Shown: one piece after another, positions 6,397 to 8,122 of the stretch
Position numbering within the stretch: the first letter of the stretch is position 1
Layout of the letters: every line of letters begins with the position of its first letter
From: an uncultured Enterococcus sp.
GTDB lineage: Bacteria; Bacillota; Bacilli; Lactobacillales; Enterococcaceae
Direction: 5' to 3'
NCBI GenBank assembly: GCA_946409145.1
Contig: CAMJVA010000066.1
Span: 1-8,122 of the forward strand
DNA length: 8,122 bases
Notes under the pieces: model-generated
The model's input: only the letters and a program-made list of their open reading frames with translations
Told to the model about the DNA's origin: nothing
Database searches by the model: none
Program-made: the position numbers and the translations under genes

Positions 6397-6906
6397 TTAT
6401 TTTATTAAAACTAATTCAGCAAAAGGCCCATACTGATGAACTTCTTGCAGCTTAAAACGTTTTAGTCCCTCTTCTTGCGTAAACAAAGGAACTCCTTTTC
6501 CTAATAAAACCGGGGCAAATTGCAAAATGAACACATCAAATAAATCAGCATTTAAAAGAGGTGCTACTAATTGATTCCCCCCAACAATCCAGACATTTTT
6601 ATCTTGAGGAATCTTTTTCACAAAAGAAACAATCTCTTCTGAGACACTGGTAAAATAAGGATGAGAAAAATTTTCTTCATGGGTAAAGACATAATTTTCC
6701 GTTGTGGGATAGACATTTTTTTCTGTTAAACTCTCTTTTACTTCATTAAAAGTTCGTCTTCCCATAATGGTAATGTCCATTTTTTCATAAAATTTTGCTG
6801 CAGTGGTTATTTCTGGGGAACCTGTTTCATATAACCAATTAAGCCCATGATTTTTATCAGCTAAATACCCATCTAAGGTGACACATCCATAAAAATAAAC
6901 GCTCAT
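6397..6906 (-). CDS. RibD C-terminal/DHFR-fold reductase family protein
   Basis: A 169-residue single-domain protein of the RibD-C (dihydrofolate reductase-like) fold, probably an NAD(P)H-dependent reductase of unknown substrate. Visible motifs are TLDGYLAD (10-17), the nucleotide-binding MGRRTF (48-53), and VWIVGGNQL (105-113), followed by the terminal strands FAPVLLGKGVPLF. It is not the housekeeping FolA and lacks the RibD deaminase domain, so riboflavin synthesis is not implied; it resembles the stand-alone YwjB/YyaP-type proteins of Bacillus. The start is supported by AAAGGAGGA ending 4 nt before the ATG. The aldo/keto reductase gene lies 120 bp upstream on the same strand, with no clear terminator between. 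Confidence 0.85.
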   Translation of the reverse strand: MSVYFYGCVTLDGYLADKNHGLNWLYETGSPEITTAAKFYEKMDITIMGRRTFNEVKESLTEKNVYPTTENYVFTHEENFSHPYFTSVSEEIVSFVKKIPQDKNVWIVGGNQLVAPLLNADLFDVFILQFAPVLLGKGVPLFTQEEGLKRFKLQEVHQYGPFAELVLIK

Positions 6907-7026
6907 TTTCTCCTCCTTTACTTCACGTGAGTTTCTTATAAATTAAGCAAAGGCATTTTCCGTTATGATGTTTAAAATTAAACAGCTCTCCTTAAGAAAA
7001 ACTCCTCATAAAAAGAACTTTAAAAA

Positions 7027-7941
7027 TTATGGTAAATCATTTCCAGCTGCTAAATAAATAGCATACCAATCTTCCCTTGATAAAACCACCTCACTGGCTT
7101 GAGCAATTTCTGCAATTCGACCAAGGTTCATGGTTCCAGCAATCACTTGCATTTGAGCAGGATGACGCAAAATCCAAGCTGAAGCAAGACCTGTTTTAGT
7201 CGTGTGATATTTTTCTGCTAGTTCGGCCATGACTTTGTTTAGTTCAGGGAATTTTTCATTATCAATAAAGACCCCTTCAAAGAAACCATATTGATAAGGA
7301 GACCAAGCCTGAATGGTCATGTTATTTAGGCGAGAAAATTCTAGCAAACCGTTGTCATGGTCCACACTTCTAGGATCCGTCATATTCACATGAATGCCAA
7401 AGTCAATCATTCCAGTGTGCATAATGCCAAATTGTAATTGATTAAGCAAAAGAGGCTGAGTAACATATTTTTGCAACAGTTGAATTTGTTGAGGGGAATG
7501 ATTGCTCACACCAAAATATTTTACCTTTCCTTCAGTGGCCAATTGATCAAAAGCTGCTGCTACTTCTTCTGGTTCCATTAAAGTATCTGGGCGATGTAAA
7601 AGTAAACTATCTAAATAATCGACGTTTAATCGCTGCAAACTTCCCTCAACAGCTTGAATAATATGTTCCTTAGAAAAATCAAACATAACACCTGGAACAA
7701 TCCCACATTTGGACTGTAAAAAAATATCTTCTCTTTGGTAATTTGTTTTAGAAAATGCTTTAGCAAAAATCTCTTCACATTCTCCTTTTCCATAAATATC
7801 CGCATGATCAAAAAAATTAATGTGATTTTCCATTGCCGTTTCAATTACAGCTACTGGATTTTTCGCATTATTAATGCGCATGCACCCTAGAACAACACTA
7901 GGAACATTAATTTCAGTAGAGCCTAACTTGACATTTTTCAT
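7027..7941 (-). CDS. aldo/keto reductase (YdhF-like)
   Basis: A 304-residue cytoplasmic TIM-barrel oxidoreductase that reduces carbonyl compounds with NAD(P)H; the natural substrate is unknown. The catalytic tetrad is complete: D45 and Y50 in FFDHADIYG, K78 in LQSKCG, and H116 in LLLHRPD. GVSNHSP follows in the barrel, and GTMNLGRIAEIAQ near the C-terminus fits the cofactor phosphate-binding part. Style and length resemble E. coli YdhF. The frame stays open upstream to 8109, but that extension would run through a terminator and a tRNA gene. The ATG at 7939-7941 is preferred because AAAGGAG (7950-7956) is 8 nt upstream and MKNVKLGSTEINVPSVVLG is the normal family start. Confidence 0.92.
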   Translation of the reverse strand: MKNVKLGSTEINVPSVVLGCMRINNAKNPVAVIETAMENHINFFDHADIYGKGECEEIFAKAFSKTNYQREDIFLQSKCGIVPGVMFDFSKEHIIQAVEGSLQRLNVDYLDSLLLHRPDTLMEPEEVAAAFDQLATEGKVKYFGVSNHSPQQIQLLQKYVTQPLLLNQLQFGIMHTGMIDFGIHVNMTDPRSVDHDNGLLEFSRLNNMTIQAWSPYQYGFFEGVFIDNEKFPELNKVMAELAEKYHTTKTGLASAWILRHPAQMQVIAGTMNLGRIAEIAQASEVVLSREDWYAIYLAAGNDLP

Positions 7942-7972
7942 AGCTTCCACTCCTTTAATTAACTTCTTTTTA

Positions 7973-7981
7973 AGTGTAGCA
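7973..7981 (-). promoter_or_regulatory. possible extended -10 promoter of the aldo/keto reductase gene
   Basis: TGCTACACT read on the minus strand is an extended -10 element about 31 bp before the start codon. No good -35 stands at 16-18 bp. A terminator lies just upstream after the tRNA gene, so the reductase needs a promoter in this ~90-bp gap, and this is the best candidate. Confidence 0.45.
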
Positions 7982-8034
7982 CAAGTTAATGAAAAGGCTA
8001 CCAAAAAGAACTTCTCTAAAAATAATTTTTCCAT

Positions 8035-8059
8035 AAAAAAAGACTGTCCGTAGACAGTC
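8035..8059 (-). terminator. intrinsic terminator after tRNA-Pro
   Basis: On the minus strand, GACTGTC pairs with GACAGTC (8053-8059 and 8042-8048) around a TACG loop, followed by seven T's (8035-8041). It begins about 10 nt after the tRNA 3' end and closes that transcription unit. Confidence 0.9.
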
Positions 8060-8068
8060 ATACAGTTA

Positions 8069-8122
8069 TCGGGAAGACAGGATTCGAACCTGCGACCCCC
8101 TGGTCCCAAACCAGGTGCTCTA
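8069..8122 (-). tRNA. tRNA-Pro(UGG), 5' part outside the window
   Basis: The 3' 54 nt of a tRNA gene. The anticodon stem CCTGG/CCAGG encloses TTTGGGA, giving anticodon TGG, which reads proline CCN codons. The T arm is GCAGG-TTCGAAT-CCTGT, and the acceptor 3' strand is CTTCCCG with discriminator A at 8069. The D-arm end GTAGAGC-like sequence (TAGAGC) reaches the window edge. The bases after the discriminator are TAA, so the 3' CCA is not encoded and must be added by the CCA-adding enzyme. It is probably the last gene of its transcript, as a terminator follows. Confidence 0.95.

Noticed and set aside
6970..6983. Palindrome GTTTAAAATTAAAC upstream of the DHFR-fold gene
   Set aside because: Entirely AT-rich apart from the ends; likely chance in this DNA, with no promoter clearly attached.
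7942..8109. N-terminal extension of the aldo/keto reductase by 56 codons
   Set aside because: It would translate across a terminator and a tRNA gene; the family start and a good Shine-Dalgarno both point to 7941.

Overview
The window is chromosomal housekeeping DNA from a low-GC, AT-rich Gram-positive bacterium. The RpoB fragment reads like an enterococcal or near-enterococcal protein (Lactobacillales, Enterococcaceae level; from memory, without alignment). Purine-rich Shine-Dalgarno sites, TTG starts and U-tailed terminators fit a Firmicute. Genus cannot be settled from the sequence alone. I see no insertion sequence, integrase, phage gene or CRISPR array.

Layout. (1) 1-2944, minus: the first 981 codons of rpoB, cut by the window edge. 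(2) 2945-3536: a long divergent intergenic region. On the minus strand it holds a perfect-consensus rpoB promoter (TTGACA-N17-TATAAT) and a ~225-nt rpoB leader with several hairpins. Between that promoter and birA lies a compact ~100-bp element that folds on paper into a closed multi-arm junction, followed by a separate palindrome. (3) 3537-4307, plus: a short biotin-protein ligase (BirA without the repressor domain). (4) 4308-4449: a strong promoter followed by an intrinsic terminator and a competing hairpin, all upstream of the next start codon, so probably an attenuator. (5) 4450-5973, plus: a two-NBD ABC-F ATPase resembling B. subtilis YfmM. (6) 5973-6008: a terminator shared by convergent genes. 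(7) 6027-7941, minus: an aldo/keto reductase, a RibD-C/DHFR-fold reductase and a 99-residue acidic protein I do not recognise, possibly partly co-transcribed. (8) 8035-8122, minus: the 3' part of tRNA-Pro(UGG) and its terminator.

How the genes relate. rpoB and the ABC-F protein serve transcription and translation. BirA activates biotin enzymes such as acetyl-CoA carboxylase. The two reductases are NAD(P)H enzymes of unknown substrate. Nothing shows that they form one pathway. The most unusual content is regulatory: the ABC-F leader with mutually exclusive hairpins, and the undescribed-looking structured element between rpoB and birA.
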